NCBI RefSeq assembly: GCF_047528295.1 | Contig: NZ_CP180001.1 | Span: 496,001-560,000 of the forward strand | Reading direction: 5' to 3' | Length of the DNA stretch: 64,000 nucleotides | Source: Peptacetobacter sp900550335 | GTDB taxonomy: Bacteria; Bacillota; Clostridia; Peptostreptococcales; Peptostreptococcaceae | Notes under the pieces: generated by a model | The model's input: the letters and a program-made list of their open reading frames with translations, nothing else | Database searches by the model: none | Told to the model about the DNA's origin: nothing | Position numbers and translations under genes: made by a program | Shown here: positions 35,349-44,567 of the stretch, piece after piece | Layout: every line of letters begins with the position of its first letter | Numbering within the stretch: the first letter of the stretch is position 1

Positions 35349-35395
35349 TGTAATGATATTGTAAATTATATAAAAAGGATTACAGAATAATTACA
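35349..35395. promoter_or_regulatory. Two TTACA-N6-TTACA repeats in a divergent promoter
   Basis: Plus-strand TGTAA at 35349 and 35360 faces the lipoprotein gene; TTACA at 35380 and 35391 faces the membrane gene. Each has an exact 11-bp period. TTGAAA (35412) and TAGAAT (35434) follow as a plausible promoter for the rightward gene. Confidence 0.55.
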
Positions 35396-35482
35396 AATAT
35401 TTAAAATATATTGAAACTTCATTTTTTTTGGTTAGAATAGTATGTAAATAATAGTGAATATTATTCAAAAGGAGTGATTTAC

Positions 35483-35683
35483 ATGGGCAAAATCAATCAG
35501 TTTAAGGTAGTTGTTTTAGTAGTTATTTCTGGGTTAATTTATTTTATCCCACAGAGTATAGTAAAGAACGGTATATTTTTAAATCCAGAAGAAATAGGAT
35601 TAATTTTTAGTGCGATAAGTATGTTGTTAATACTATTCATTTGGGCGTTGTTTATAATATTTTTCAAAGGTTTTGATGAATAA
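35483..35683 (+). CDS. 66-residue two-helix membrane protein
   Basis: From the ATG after AAGGAGTGATTTAC. Two helices lie at about 8-25 and 39-60, separated by KNGIFLNPEE. No homolog recognised. It shares the leader sequence AAGGAGTGAT and the repeat motif with the divergent lipoprotein gene. Confidence 0.65.
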   Translation: MGKINQFKVVVLVVISGLIYFIPQSIVKNGIFLNPEEIGLIFSAISMLLILFIWALFIIFFKGFDE

Positions 35684-35884
35684 GTAGTATAGTATATAAA
35701 ATATAAATTTATATAATAAAAATAAATCAATATGATAAACTTAAAAAAATAATAAAAATTTTCGGAAAAAATAGCTTTTTTGTTTGAGTTTCTAAGAATT
35801 TATTGTTATACTAAAGGAGAAAGGTTTTCTACAGACAATCTGCGAACCTTAAATTTATATTTTTTTAACGGAAGGTGTAAAATT

Positions 35885-37108
35885 ATGAAAGAAAAAGTTT
35901 TAGAAAGATTATTAAGATACGTTAAAATCGATACTACTTCAGACTCATCAAGTACTACTTGTCCATCAACTGAAAAACAGTTCGATTTAGCTAGAGTATT
36001 AGAAGCAGAATTAAAAGAAATAGGATTACAGGATGTTTCTTTAGACGAACATTGCTACCTAATGGCAACATTACCAGCAAATACTGAAGGTGTTGACACA
36101 ATAGGATTTATAGCTCATATGGATACTAATGAAGACGTTTCAGGAACAAACGTAAACCCTAGAATAATAGAAAACTACGATGGAAATGATATAGTTCTAA
36201 ATGAAGAACTAGGAGTAGTTACTACTGTAGAAGACACTCCAGAATTAAAAAGATTTGTAGGAGAAGAAATAATAGTTACTGATGGTACTACATTACTAGG
36301 TGGGGATGACAAAGCTGGTATAGCAGCAATAATGACAGCTATGGAATACTTAGTAAACCATCCAGAAATAAAACACGGTGAAATAAAAGTTGGATTCACT
36401 CCAGACGAAGAAATAGGAACTGGTGCAGATAAATTCGACGTTGAAAAATTCGGTGCTAAATACGCTTACACATTAGATGGTGGAGCAGAAGGTGAATTAA
36501 ACTTCGAAACATTCAGTGCAGCTTTAGCAACTGTATCTATAAAAGGTAAAAACGTTCATCCAGGATCAGCTAAAAACAAAATGGTTAATGCTTTATACAT
36601 AGCAGGAAAAGTTATGGAATTATTCCCAGAAGATGAAAGACCAGAAACTACTGAAGGATATGAAGGATTCTATCACTTAAATGAATTAAGCGGAAATGTT
36701 GATGGAGCTAAAATGATATACTTAATAAGAGACCATGACAAAGCTAAATTTGAAGCAAGAAAAGAATTCTTCGCAGCTAAAATAGCTGAAATAACTGAAA
36801 AATACAATGGTAGAGTATCAGTAGAAATACATGACCAGTACTACAACATGAGAGATGAAATAGAACCAGTTATGCATATAGTTGACATAGCTACAGAAGC
36901 TATGAAAGAATTAGATGTAGAACCAGTAGTTATACCTATAAGAGGTGGTACTGATGGATCTAAATTATCTAAAATGGGATTACCATGCCCTAACTTATTC
37001 GGTGGTGGATTAAACTTCCACAGTAAAAACGAATTATTAGTAGTTAGCTCAATGGTAAAAGCTTCTCAGTTAGTTGTTAAAATAGCTGAAAAATTTGCTA
37101 CTAGATAA
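35885..37108 (+). CDS. pepT: Peptidase T (tripeptide aminopeptidase)
   Basis: 407 residues from the ATG after GGAAGG; the in-frame upstream extension is untranslated leader. M20 metal-binding motifs are FIAHMDTNEDVSG (about 75), LLGGDDKAGIAA (about 137), TPDEEIGTGADKFD (about 170) and the terminal LPCPNLFGGGLNFHSKNE. It releases N-terminal residues from tripeptides, fitting an amino-acid-fermenting anaerobe. Codon use is that of highly expressed genes. Confidence 0.96.
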   Translation: MKEKVLERLLRYVKIDTTSDSSSTTCPSTEKQFDLARVLEAELKEIGLQDVSLDEHCYLMATLPANTEGVDTIGFIAHMDTNEDVSGTNVNPRIIENYDGNDIVLNEELGVVTTVEDTPELKRFVGEEIIVTDGTTLLGGDDKAGIAAIMTAMEYLVNHPEIKHGEIKVGFTPDEEIGTGADKFDVEKFGAKYAYTLDGGAEGELNFETFSAALATVSIKGKNVHPGSAKNKMVNALYIAGKVMELFPEDERPETTEGYEGFYHLNELSGNVDGAKMIYLIRDHDKAKFEARKEFFAAKIAEITEKYNGRVSVEIHDQYYNMRDEIEPVMHIVDIATEAMKELDVEPVVIPIRGGTDGSKLSKMGLPCPNLFGGGLNFHSKNELLVVSSMVKASQLVVKIAEKFATR

Positions 37109-37124
37109 TTAAATAAATAATAAC

Positions 37125-37157
37125 GAGGTATCTCAAACTACGAGGTACCTCTTTTTT
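37125..37157 (+). terminator. Terminator of pepT
   Basis: GAGGTA/TACCTC stem followed by TTTTTT. Confidence 0.7.
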
Positions 37158-37271
37158 ATGCAAAAAATATATAATTAAAGATTCTTTAATAATATTATTT
37201 TGAATAATGCTAGAGATATTTAGAAATAATATTATTGAAGATGTAATTTATAGTTGTCAAATATTACAAAA

Positions 37272-37291
37272 TTAACCTTGTAGGTTAATTA
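37272..37291. promoter_or_regulatory. Palindromic operator candidate of the HigBA operon
   Basis: ATTAACCTTGTAGGTTAAT is a dyad (TTAACC/GGTTAA) about 75 bp before the toxin start and next to a TTGACT-type -35. Autoregulation by the HTH antitoxin would fit. Confidence 0.45.
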
Positions 37292-37361
37292 AAGCTATGA
37301 TATTATTGACTTGAAAATAACTATATAAAATACATCAATAAAGTCAAAATGAGGTGATGTA

Positions 37362-37658
37362 TTGAAAGTAGAATATAAGAATAAGGGAATAGAGAAAATT
37401 TGTACAAATTTTGATTATGCGATAAAAAAGCATGGAAATAAAATGGCAATCACAATACACCAAAGAATAAAAGAATTAAAATCAATTGATACAGTTGAAA
37501 TGATGATTATGTATAGAATAGGAAGATGCCATAAATTAAAAGGAAATAGAAAGAATGAATATGCTCTTGATTTAGTTCATCCATATAGACTTATTTTTGA
37601 GAAGAAAGGTGATGAAATTCAAATAGCAAGCATAAAAGAGATAGTGGATTATCATTAA
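37362..37658 (+). CDS. higB: HigB/RelE-family toxin
   Basis: 98 residues with a TTG start 5 bp after GAGGTGATG. The pattern VEYKNKGIEKICTNFDYAIKKHG...MMIMYRIGRCHKLKGNRKNEYALDLVHPYRLIFEKKGDEIQIASIKEIVDYH matches RelE-fold plasmid-maintenance killer proteins that cut mRNA on the ribosome. It is followed 24 bp later by its antitoxin, the toxin-first order of HigBA. Confidence 0.85.
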   Translation: MKVEYKNKGIEKICTNFDYAIKKHGNKMAITIHQRIKELKSIDTVEMMIMYRIGRCHKLKGNRKNEYALDLVHPYRLIFEKKGDEIQIASIKEIVDYH

Positions 37659-37682
37659 ATTTGTTAGGGGGAGGTAATTTTG

Positions 37683-38726
37683 ATGTTAATAAAGAGTAAA
37701 ACTACAATAGCTATACCACCAGGTGCAACAATTAAAGAACAGCTAGAAGATAGAGAGCTTAGTCAAAAGGAATTTGCAGCTAGAATGGGAATGTCTGAAA
37801 AACATATAAGTAATTTAATTCGAGGAAATGTTAAGCTAACACCAGAAGTTGCAATGAGATTGGAAATGGTTTTGGGAATCCCAGCTAGATTTTGGAACAA
37901 TCTTGAAGCAATATATAGAGAAGATATAGAAAAAATAAAAGAAGAAAATCAAATGGATAATGATTTTGAAATACTTAAAAAAATTCCATATAATGAGATG
38001 CTAAAGAATGGATGGATAGAAAAAGTTGATGAAAAATCAGAAAAAGTGATAGAACTTAGAAAATATTTTGAAGTTGCTAATCTTGCTATTTTAAGTAATC
38101 CACAATTAAATAAAATAGCATGTAGAAGAACAGCTATAACTCAAAAGAGTGACTATTGTCTTTTAGCTATGGCACAAAAGGCAAAAATAGAAGCAAGGGA
38201 TAGAAGTATAGAGGCAATAAATATAAAGCAATTAGAAAATAGCATAGAAGAAATAAGGAATTTGACATTGAAAAAAACAACTGAAGTTAGCGAAATTCTT
38301 ACAGATGTCCTTAGTAAATGTGGAATAGCTTTAGTTATACTACCCAACTTAATGGGATCGTTTTTACAAGGAGCAACTTTTTATGAAGAAAGAAAAATAA
38401 TAATAGGTATGACAGCTAGAGGAAAGGATGCAGATATATTTTGGTTCAGCCTTTTCCATGAATTGGGGCATATAATAAAAGGTCACATTAATAATACTAA
38501 TGGAACAACAGAAGAAGATGAAAAGGAAGCGGATGACTTTGCAAGAGATATATTGATTCCTAAAGATGATTACGATTTATTTATAAAATCTGGAAACTTT
38601 AGTAAAAATGCAATTGAAGGGTTTTCACATAAAATAGGAATAGCTGGTGGAATAGTGGTTGGAAGACTGCAAAATGATGGATATATTAAATATAGTTGGC
38701 ATAATGATTTAAAGGAAAAAATATAG
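37683..38726 (+). CDS. higA: HigA antitoxin fused to an ImmA/IrrE (M78) metallopeptidase domain
   Basis: 347 residues. The XRE HTH domain (about 15-75) carries the HigA signature ATIKEQLEDRELSQKEFAARMGMSEKHISNLI. A linker is followed by an IrrE-like peptidase domain with HELGHIIKGH (about 259-268) and downstream EADDFARDILIP. Ordinary HigA is about 100 residues, so the fused zinc protease is a major addition. ATG is preferred over the adjacent TTG. Confidence 0.88.
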   Translation: MLIKSKTTIAIPPGATIKEQLEDRELSQKEFAARMGMSEKHISNLIRGNVKLTPEVAMRLEMVLGIPARFWNNLEAIYREDIEKIKEENQMDNDFEILKKIPYNEMLKNGWIEKVDEKSEKVIELRKYFEVANLAILSNPQLNKIACRRTAITQKSDYCLLAMAQKAKIEARDRSIEAINIKQLENSIEEIRNLTLKKTTEVSEILTDVLSKCGIALVILPNLMGSFLQGATFYEERKIIIGMTARGKDADIFWFSLFHELGHIIKGHINNTNGTTEEDEKEADDFARDILIPKDDYDLFIKSGNFSKNAIEGFSHKIGIAGGIVVGRLQNDGYIKYSWHNDLKEKI

Positions 38727-38772
38727 AATTACAAAGATGGGATTATTTTTATTCTGTAAAAATATAAAAAAT

Positions 38773-38817
38773 AAAAGGACTTTCAGATAAACAAATTGTT
38801 TAAATGAAAGTCCTTTT
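38773..38817. terminator. Bidirectional terminator after HigBA
   Basis: AAAAGGACTTTCA/TGAAAGTCCTTTT stem; serves the convergent membrane gene too. Confidence 0.88.
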
Positions 38818-38842
38818 GTATGTAAATTATCTTATTAATATA

Positions 38843-39235
38843 CTATATAGATTTTCTTCTTTTACTTATAAAATATGCTATATACATTCCTATTGCTACA
38901 ATCATATTATTAAACACTAAGAAAATATTAGAATAAAAAGTATTAATAAATGAAACTGGTAAGAATTTTGGTGTAGCAAAGAAAATTGATAAAAGAATGC
39001 CTATTATTACAGATATAAAACTGACATCCTTGTTAAATGTAGTTAGAACTAATACAAATACTATTAAGAAAAGCATGTACCCTAATCCAACAAAAATATA
39101 AGAATTACCTTCCATTTGCTGATATTTCACCAACGCATTCTTAGAAAGGAATGAGAAGAAAAGTATAATTACTGGGAAAATAGCAGCATAAATGTTTAAA
39201 AACAACGATTTGAAATTCTTAGAATCTTTAGTCAT
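38843..39235 (-). CDS. Four-helix membrane protein, related to the gene at 28336-28722
   Basis: 130 residues from the ATG after GAGGTGATTATT. Helices and the motifs YxAIFPVIILFFSFL, YQQMEGNSYIFVGLGY and SVIIGILLSI match the protein at 28336. The upstream region has GTATA twice with 11-bp spacing but no TTACA pair. Function unknown. Confidence 0.7.
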   Translation of the reverse strand: MTKDSKNFKSLFLNIYAAIFPVIILFFSFLSKNALVKYQQMEGNSYIFVGLGYMLFLIVFVLVLTTFNKDVSFISVIIGILLSIFFATPKFLPVSFINTFYSNIFLVFNNMIVAIGMYIAYFISKRRKSI

Positions 39236-39485
39236 AATAATCACCTCGAATATTAAAATTTCCTAAGATATATAAAACCATTGGTTTAATTCAGTATAAC
39301 AAAAGTATAAAAATATGCAACTTTTTCTATAATTTTTAAGTATACATATTTATTATTATTTTGAATAATAGGTTGCTTAAAGAAATTATAGTGTAAATTA
39401 ACTTTAAATTTTTATATGTTTTGCAAGATAGTTTTGTTTATTATATTATTATATTAAACAGACTATGAAGAATTGAGGAATAGAA

Positions 39486-40214
39486 ATGATTTCGATAGCA
39501 ATTTGTGAAGACGAAAAGATATATAGAGATAAATTAAAGGAGTTTCTCGAAAAATTCTTAGAACAAAAAAAGTATAGTGTAGAAGAATTTGAGAATGGAG
39601 AGAGTTTTTTAGAGAGATTTGAAAAAGATGAAAGCTACAGAGAAAATTTGGATATAGTTCTTTTAGATATTCAAATGGATGGTATTAATGGAATGGATGT
39701 GGCCAGAAAAATTAGAGAGTGGAACAAAAAGTTGCAGATAATATTTATCACAGCAGTTCCCGATTTTTTAGCTAATGGATACGAGGTTAAGGCATTTAGA
39801 TATTTGCTAAAACCAATAGGATATGAAGATTTTTGTAAACATTTTGATAAATGCTTAGAGGAAATCGAGGATAATAAAGAAAGTAGCATAATCATAAATG
39901 ATTTAAATACGGGTAAGACAGTGGTTGTTCCTACAGAAAGTATACTTTTTGTAGAAACTTATGGAAGAAACCTTCTTATACATACAGAGAAAAATGTGTA
40001 CAGAGTGTATGAAAGTATAGGAAGTATGGAGGAAAAACTAGATAGCGAGATGTTTTTTAGGGTACATAGAGGATATATTGTAAATATATCTAGGATTGAG
40101 AGCATAAAAGGAAGAACTGCTATAGTTGCTGGAAATGAGGTAATGATCAGCAGAGATAAGATAAAAGAGTTGAAAGAAATAGTAATGGATTATATAGAAA
40201 AAGTAATGAAATAA
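39486..40214 (+). CDS. LytTR-family response regulator
   Basis: 242 residues. Receiver phosphoacceptor Asp61 in VLLDIQMDGINGMD; C-terminal LytTR domain (about 140-238) with FFRVHRGYIVNI. It precedes its GHKL kinase by about 50 bp. It is homologous to, but clearly distinct from, the regulator at 11882-12586. Confidence 0.92.
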   Translation: MISIAICEDEKIYRDKLKEFLEKFLEQKKYSVEEFENGESFLERFEKDESYRENLDIVLLDIQMDGINGMDVARKIREWNKKLQIIFITAVPDFLANGYEVKAFRYLLKPIGYEDFCKHFDKCLEEIEDNKESSIIINDLNTGKTVVVPTESILFVETYGRNLLIHTEKNVYRVYESIGSMEEKLDSEMFFRVHRGYIVNISRIESIKGRTAIVAGNEVMISRDKIKELKEIVMDYIEKVMK

Positions 40215-40265
40215 TAAAAAAGGATAAATTTATAAAAAACATAAAGTTTTCTTTGGGAGGTGAGC

Positions 40266-41600
40266 ATGATAGAAAATATCTTTTGGATAGTATTTAATTT
40301 TGCTGATTTTATAGTTTACTATTTGATTTTAAAAATTACAATGGATTTTTGTGAAAGTAGAAATAAATCGAAAGTTTTTTCATGGGTTAGTTTTTTTACG
40401 ATAACATTTATTAGTCATTTGATTTTATATGAGGAGATTACGGCTAAGAATAGATTTTTATTAAAATCAATAACATATATGATATATGCTTTTTTAAATT
40501 ATTCTAGTTCAAAAGAAAAAATAGCTGTAAAAGTAATATCTTATTTTATTATTGTAGAATTAATTATAAAAAATTTAATAGATTTTATAGTTGAAGATAT
40601 GAATAAATTGGTGCACAACGGAATAGTTATCATAGGAAATGATGCAATATATCCATATTTTGAAGCAAGGATTATTTCAGTTATAATAACAATTTTCTTT
40701 GTAGTAATCTACTTGTATATTTTAAATAGCAAGAAAAACAAAGAAAAAATAAGATTATCTATAATTATGATGTTTATATTGAATATTTTAGTTATAATAG
40801 GAATTTTTAAGATGATTTCAATGACTATGCTTGATATAGGTAATTCTGTTGAATATGGTATACTTACTACCTTTCTAGTTCTATTATCCAATATATGTAT
40901 TATTTTAACAATAAATAGGATTATTAAAGACTATAAGATAAAGAATGAAAATAAAATACTTAGAGAAAGTGTAGATAAAGAGGTTAAGAACTACATAGCA
41001 TCGAGTAGAGAAAATCAAAAAGTTAGGGAAATGTACCACGATATAAAAAATCATATAATTTGTATAGATGAGCTATATAAATCTGGAAACTCTGAACTAG
41101 CAGGTGAGTATATACAAAAGATAGAGGGAAGTTTAAAAAAATATGAATCTGTAAGAAATGAGTTTAACACAGGACATATAATATCGGATTCTATATTGAA
41201 GAATAAAAAGAGCATGTGTGATGAGTATGGGATAAACTTTGAGTGTAAGGTAGATTTTTCTAGGTATGATTTTTTAGATATGGCGGATTTTTGTACGATT
41301 TTATCAAATCTTTTAGATAATGCAATAGAGGCGTGTTTACACGTGGAACATAGCGATAGATATATAAAAATCAGCAATAGTATAGTAAATAATTTTAGCC
41401 TTTTAATTGTAGAAAATTCAAAGGAAAATGAGATTAAAAAAGACGGAAGTAAGATTTTGACTAGTAAAAAAGATAAGTCTATTCATGGAATAGGTATAGA
41501 TAATGTAAGAAGTTGTGTAGAAAAGTACAACGGAGATATGAAAATAGATTACGACGAAAGCAGCTTTAAGGTAAGGATTATGATACCAATTGCTGTTTAG
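40266..41600 (+). CDS. AgrC/VirS-like GHKL sensor histidine kinase
   Basis: 444 residues from the ATG 5 bp after GGGAGG; a GTG at 40260 overlaps the ribosome site and is rejected. Six or seven N-terminal helices (to about 225) are followed by REMYHDIKNHIICIDE (phospho-His about 257), NLLDNAIEACLHVEHS and HGIGIDNVRSCVEKY. A long hairpin separates it from the permease gene, suggesting attenuated cotranscription. Confidence 0.9.
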   Translation: MIENIFWIVFNFADFIVYYLILKITMDFCESRNKSKVFSWVSFFTITFISHLILYEEITAKNRFLLKSITYMIYAFLNYSSSKEKIAVKVISYFIIVELIIKNLIDFIVEDMNKLVHNGIVIIGNDAIYPYFEARIISVIITIFFVVIYLYILNSKKNKEKIRLSIIMMFILNILVIIGIFKMISMTMLDIGNSVEYGILTTFLVLLSNICIILTINRIIKDYKIKNENKILRESVDKEVKNYIASSRENQKVREMYHDIKNHIICIDELYKSGNSELAGEYIQKIEGSLKKYESVRNEFNTGHIISDSILKNKKSMCDEYGINFECKVDFSRYDFLDMADFCTILSNLLDNAIEACLHVEHSDRYIKISNSIVNNFSLLIVENSKENEIKKDGSKILTSKKDKSIHGIGIDNVRSCVEKYNGDMKIDYDESSFKVRIMIPIAV

Positions 41601-41605
41601 ACAGT

Positions 41606-41738
41606 AAAAACCACCATTCAAACAGATTATATTGTTTAAAAATTTCTTAGATGATAATTTAAGGGTAAGAAATGACTTTAAATTATTTGAGTAAATGAAA
41701 TTGAAAGACAATAAATAATCTGAAGAAAGGTGGTTTTT
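41606..41738 (+). promoter_or_regulatory. Long inverted repeat that buries the permease ribosome-binding site
   Basis: Left arm AAAAACCACC...CAGATTAT-TTGT (41606-41634) pairs with ACAAT..ATAATCTG...GGTGGTTTTT (41708-41738). The permease Shine-Dalgarno AAAGGTGG and the T run just before its ATG lie in the right arm. It can act as a terminator for the kinase gene or as an RBS lock. Confidence 0.6.
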
Positions 41739-41740
41739 TC

Positions 41741-44341
41741 ATGTGGTATTTTAAAGCAGGAAAATCTTATATTAAAAAATATAAAAATAGGTCTATTTCT
41801 ATAGGGATAGGCATTGTTCTTGGGATAGCACTTATTGTTGGAGTGGGATCTCTTTCGTTTAGTGCAAAGGAACAAAATATCAAACAGACTGAATACGAAT
41901 TAGGAAGTTATTTTGTAAGATATGGAGATTTGAATGATACTCAAGTTAATGATATTGAGAATATTAAGGTCAATGGATTAAATGAAGATAATTCTAAATC
42001 AAAAAATAATAATAATCCGAATATATCGAAGCTTGGTCTTTTAACATACTATGATTCATCTACTCCTGATAGTGATGATTTAATGAATATTGTCAGCGTA
42101 AATAGAGAACTATTAGAACTTCAAAATACTGAGCTTATAAAAGGTAATTTTCCTAAAAAGACAAATGAAGTAGTTATAGAGAAATGGGTTTTAGATAATC
42201 TTGAAGTAAAAGCAGAAGTAGGACAAAAAGTAACTGTAGATTTATTTGGAAGAAAGAAAAAGGAAACTTTTGTAGTATCTGGAGTTTTGAAGGACAGAGC
42301 CAGAGAAAAATCTTCTGGAATTATGGAAATATTCCTAAATAGAGATTTAAAAAAGAGCAATGAAAAAACAGATGCTTATGTAAGATTTGAGGATGATAAA
42401 AATATTTTAAAAAATATTTATACAATTTCTGATGCTTTAGGAGTAGATGAGGAACATATGGGAATAAATGGTATGCTACTAGAGGCAATGGGGCAGCTTG
42501 AAGAAATTGATTATAACTTAATCTATTCGGCAATTGCAGCAGCTATTGTACTTGCAATAGTTGTATATGGGGTATTCAACATATCTATAATACAGAGAAT
42601 TTCTGAGTATGGGTTGATTAGAGCAATAGGTGGAAAATTATCAGATATAGTCAAACTACTTTTAACAGAGCTTCTTTTAATATGGCTGGTTTCCCTTCCA
42701 ATAGGTGTAGCTGTTGGATATTTAGTAGCGGTATTGCTTAAAAAGGTTTCAGGAAATGTATTTACCGAAATTGCTGTGGAATTATCGACAATTAGCGTAC
42801 CTATTGAAATAATCGGATTTGCAAGTGTTGTATCTCTGTTGATAATTGTATTTATAGTGGTTCTTTTGGCTTGGAAAATAAAGAGAATTTCCCCAATTGA
42901 TGAGATTAGAGGAAATATAAAATCTTCTGTAGAGAAGAAAAGAAATCACAAAATGAGTAGAAAAAGAAAAAATAATAGCCTTTCTTATAGCAAAACTATC
43001 CCAATTGAGATAAAGATGGCGATGAAAAATGTACTTAGAAACAAGAGTGGATTTGCAATTACTTTGATTTCTATGTGTCTTGGAAGTGTGATGTTTTTAG
43101 CTTCTTCATTCTACTCTGACTTGATGAAAGATCAGCAGAAGAAGCTAGACGAGGTATCAAGGGTGAATACAGATTTTAAGATAAGTATGATTATAACAAA
43201 ACCTATGTATGCAGGATATTCGGCTAAGGATATAGAGGATATTAGAAATATAAATGGTGTTGAAAATGTAGATGAAATAAGAAGTCTGTATGCTAGGATG
43301 TTTTTGAAAGAAAATCAGATTTTAGATAAAGAATATTTTAAAAAGGAAAATGAAGGTACATATACTAAAAATGTTTTAGGAGGATTGTTAGTAGATTGTG
43401 GAAATGGGGATAAGATTTTAAAATCTGGAGTATATGGATATAATGATACTCTCCTTAAAAAATTGGATAAACATTTGGCTAAAGGAAATGTGGATTTAAA
43501 AGAGATGAACAATGAAGAAGTAGCCATTGCAATGGTTCCAAAGAATAATGGAAAGTACACAGTAGGTGTAAATATTGGGGATAAATTAAAGGTTACTTTT
43601 AGAGAAGATGGTATTTCTAGCGAGGAATATTTAAAAATGACTGACAAAGGTGGGAAATATATCACAAAAGAGTTTAAAATTGTGGGTATTGTAAATGAAC
43701 TTGTGGATTACTCTGACTATTATGTGGATGACCGTTCTGTAAATCTAGTTTTATCAAATAAGCAGTTTGAAAAATTTTCCGGGTACAAAAATGCACAGAT
43801 TGTAAATATAGAAATGAATGACAATGCAAATAGAGAAAAGGTAGCAAAACAAATCTTAGCTATAGCGAATAGAACTAGTGGAAATGTATTTTCTGATTTA
43901 ACAGAGGAAAGAATGACACTAGCTGCTATGGAAGAAAATAAGCAGATGTTTATTAATGCGATTATAGGGATATTATTCTTAATCAGTATTATCAATATAG
44001 TGAATAATATCAAGTATAGCATGGTTTCGAGAAGAGCTGAGTTTGGAATAATCAGAGCCGTTGGTGCGGATAATAAGATGTTTAGAAAAATTGTGTTATC
44101 TGAAGGATTGATGTATGGGTTGTACTCTGGTGTGATTTCAGTAATTGTCGCATTGATAGTATGCTGGGGAATATATAGTCCTATGGCAGAATTCTTGATT
44201 TCGCCAAAATTCTTGGTTAATCCAATTACATTTGCAGGGGTATTTTTAATGAATGTTGGATTAGGAGCATTGGTTTCTTATCTGCCTTTTGTTGAAATGA
44301 GAAATATCTCTATTGTAGAGTCTATTGAGAGAACTGAATAA
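41741..44341 (+). CDS. FtsX/MacB-type ABC transporter permease without a neighbouring ATPase
   Basis: 866 residues: two MacB-core plus FtsX halves. Helix 1 is at about 17-37, a first extracellular domain at 38-255, helices at about 262-285, 305-335 and 350-380, a cytoplasmic basic linker (about 388-425), a helix at 430-450, a second extracellular domain, and three helices after 735 (MINAIIGILFLISIINIVNN...). Such permeases export peptides or lipids or transmit signals. Its ATPase must be elsewhere. The upstream LytTR/GHKL pair may control it. Confidence 0.88.
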   Translation: MWYFKAGKSYIKKYKNRSISIGIGIVLGIALIVGVGSLSFSAKEQNIKQTEYELGSYFVRYGDLNDTQVNDIENIKVNGLNEDNSKSKNNNNPNISKLGLLTYYDSSTPDSDDLMNIVSVNRELLELQNTELIKGNFPKKTNEVVIEKWVLDNLEVKAEVGQKVTVDLFGRKKKETFVVSGVLKDRAREKSSGIMEIFLNRDLKKSNEKTDAYVRFEDDKNILKNIYTISDALGVDEEHMGINGMLLEAMGQLEEIDYNLIYSAIAAAIVLAIVVYGVFNISIIQRISEYGLIRAIGGKLSDIVKLLLTELLLIWLVSLPIGVAVGYLVAVLLKKVSGNVFTEIAVELSTISVPIEIIGFASVVSLLIIVFIVVLLAWKIKRISPIDEIRGNIKSSVEKKRNHKMSRKRKNNSLSYSKTIPIEIKMAMKNVLRNKSGFAITLISMCLGSVMFLASSFYSDLMKDQQKKLDEVSRVNTDFKISMIITKPMYAGYSAKDIEDIRNINGVENVDEIRSLYARMFLKENQILDKEYFKKENEGTYTKNVLGGLLVDCGNGDKILKSGVYGYNDTLLKKLDKHLAKGNVDLKEMNNEEVAIAMVPKNNGKYTVGVNIGDKLKVTFREDGISSEEYLKMTDKGGKYITKEFKIVGIVNELVDYSDYYVDDRSVNLVLSNKQFEKFSGYKNAQIVNIEMNDNANREKVAKQILAIANRTSGNVFSDLTEERMTLAAMEENKQMFINAIIGILFLISIINIVNNIKYSMVSRRAEFGIIRAVGADNKMFRKIVLSEGLMYGLYSGVISVIVALIVCWGIYSPMAEFLISPKFLVNPITFAGVFLMNVGLGALVSYLPFVEMRNISIVESIERTE

Positions 44342-44347
44342 AAAAAT

Positions 44348-44395
44348 AAAAGCAAGAGAATAACCTATTATTTGGCTATTGCTCTTGCTTTTTTA
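44348..44395 (+). terminator. Terminator of the permease gene
   Basis: AAAGCAAGAG/CTCTTGCTTT with AATA-CC/GGCTATT pairing inside, then TTTTTT. Confidence 0.88.
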
Positions 44396-44449
44396 TATAT
44401 AAACTATATTAATAATTTAGTTATTAAAATACAAAAACTTTAGAAAAAA

Positions 44450-44476
44450 TTAAGAGATAGTTAAGATTACCTTAAT
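44450..44476 (+). promoter_or_regulatory. Triple TTAAG/TTAAT direct repeat with 11-bp period
   Basis: TTAAG at 44450 and 44461 and TTAAT at 44472 are each separated by exactly 11 bp, as in OmpR/PhoB-family sites. It lies about 90 bp before the lipoprotein gene. Confidence 0.45.
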
Positions 44477-44567
44477 TGAAAATAAGGATACTAGGCATTA
44501 TCATATAAAGTAAGAAGAAACATTAAATTACAAGATAAGAAATTATTCTTTTGTGGAGGACTTAAAT

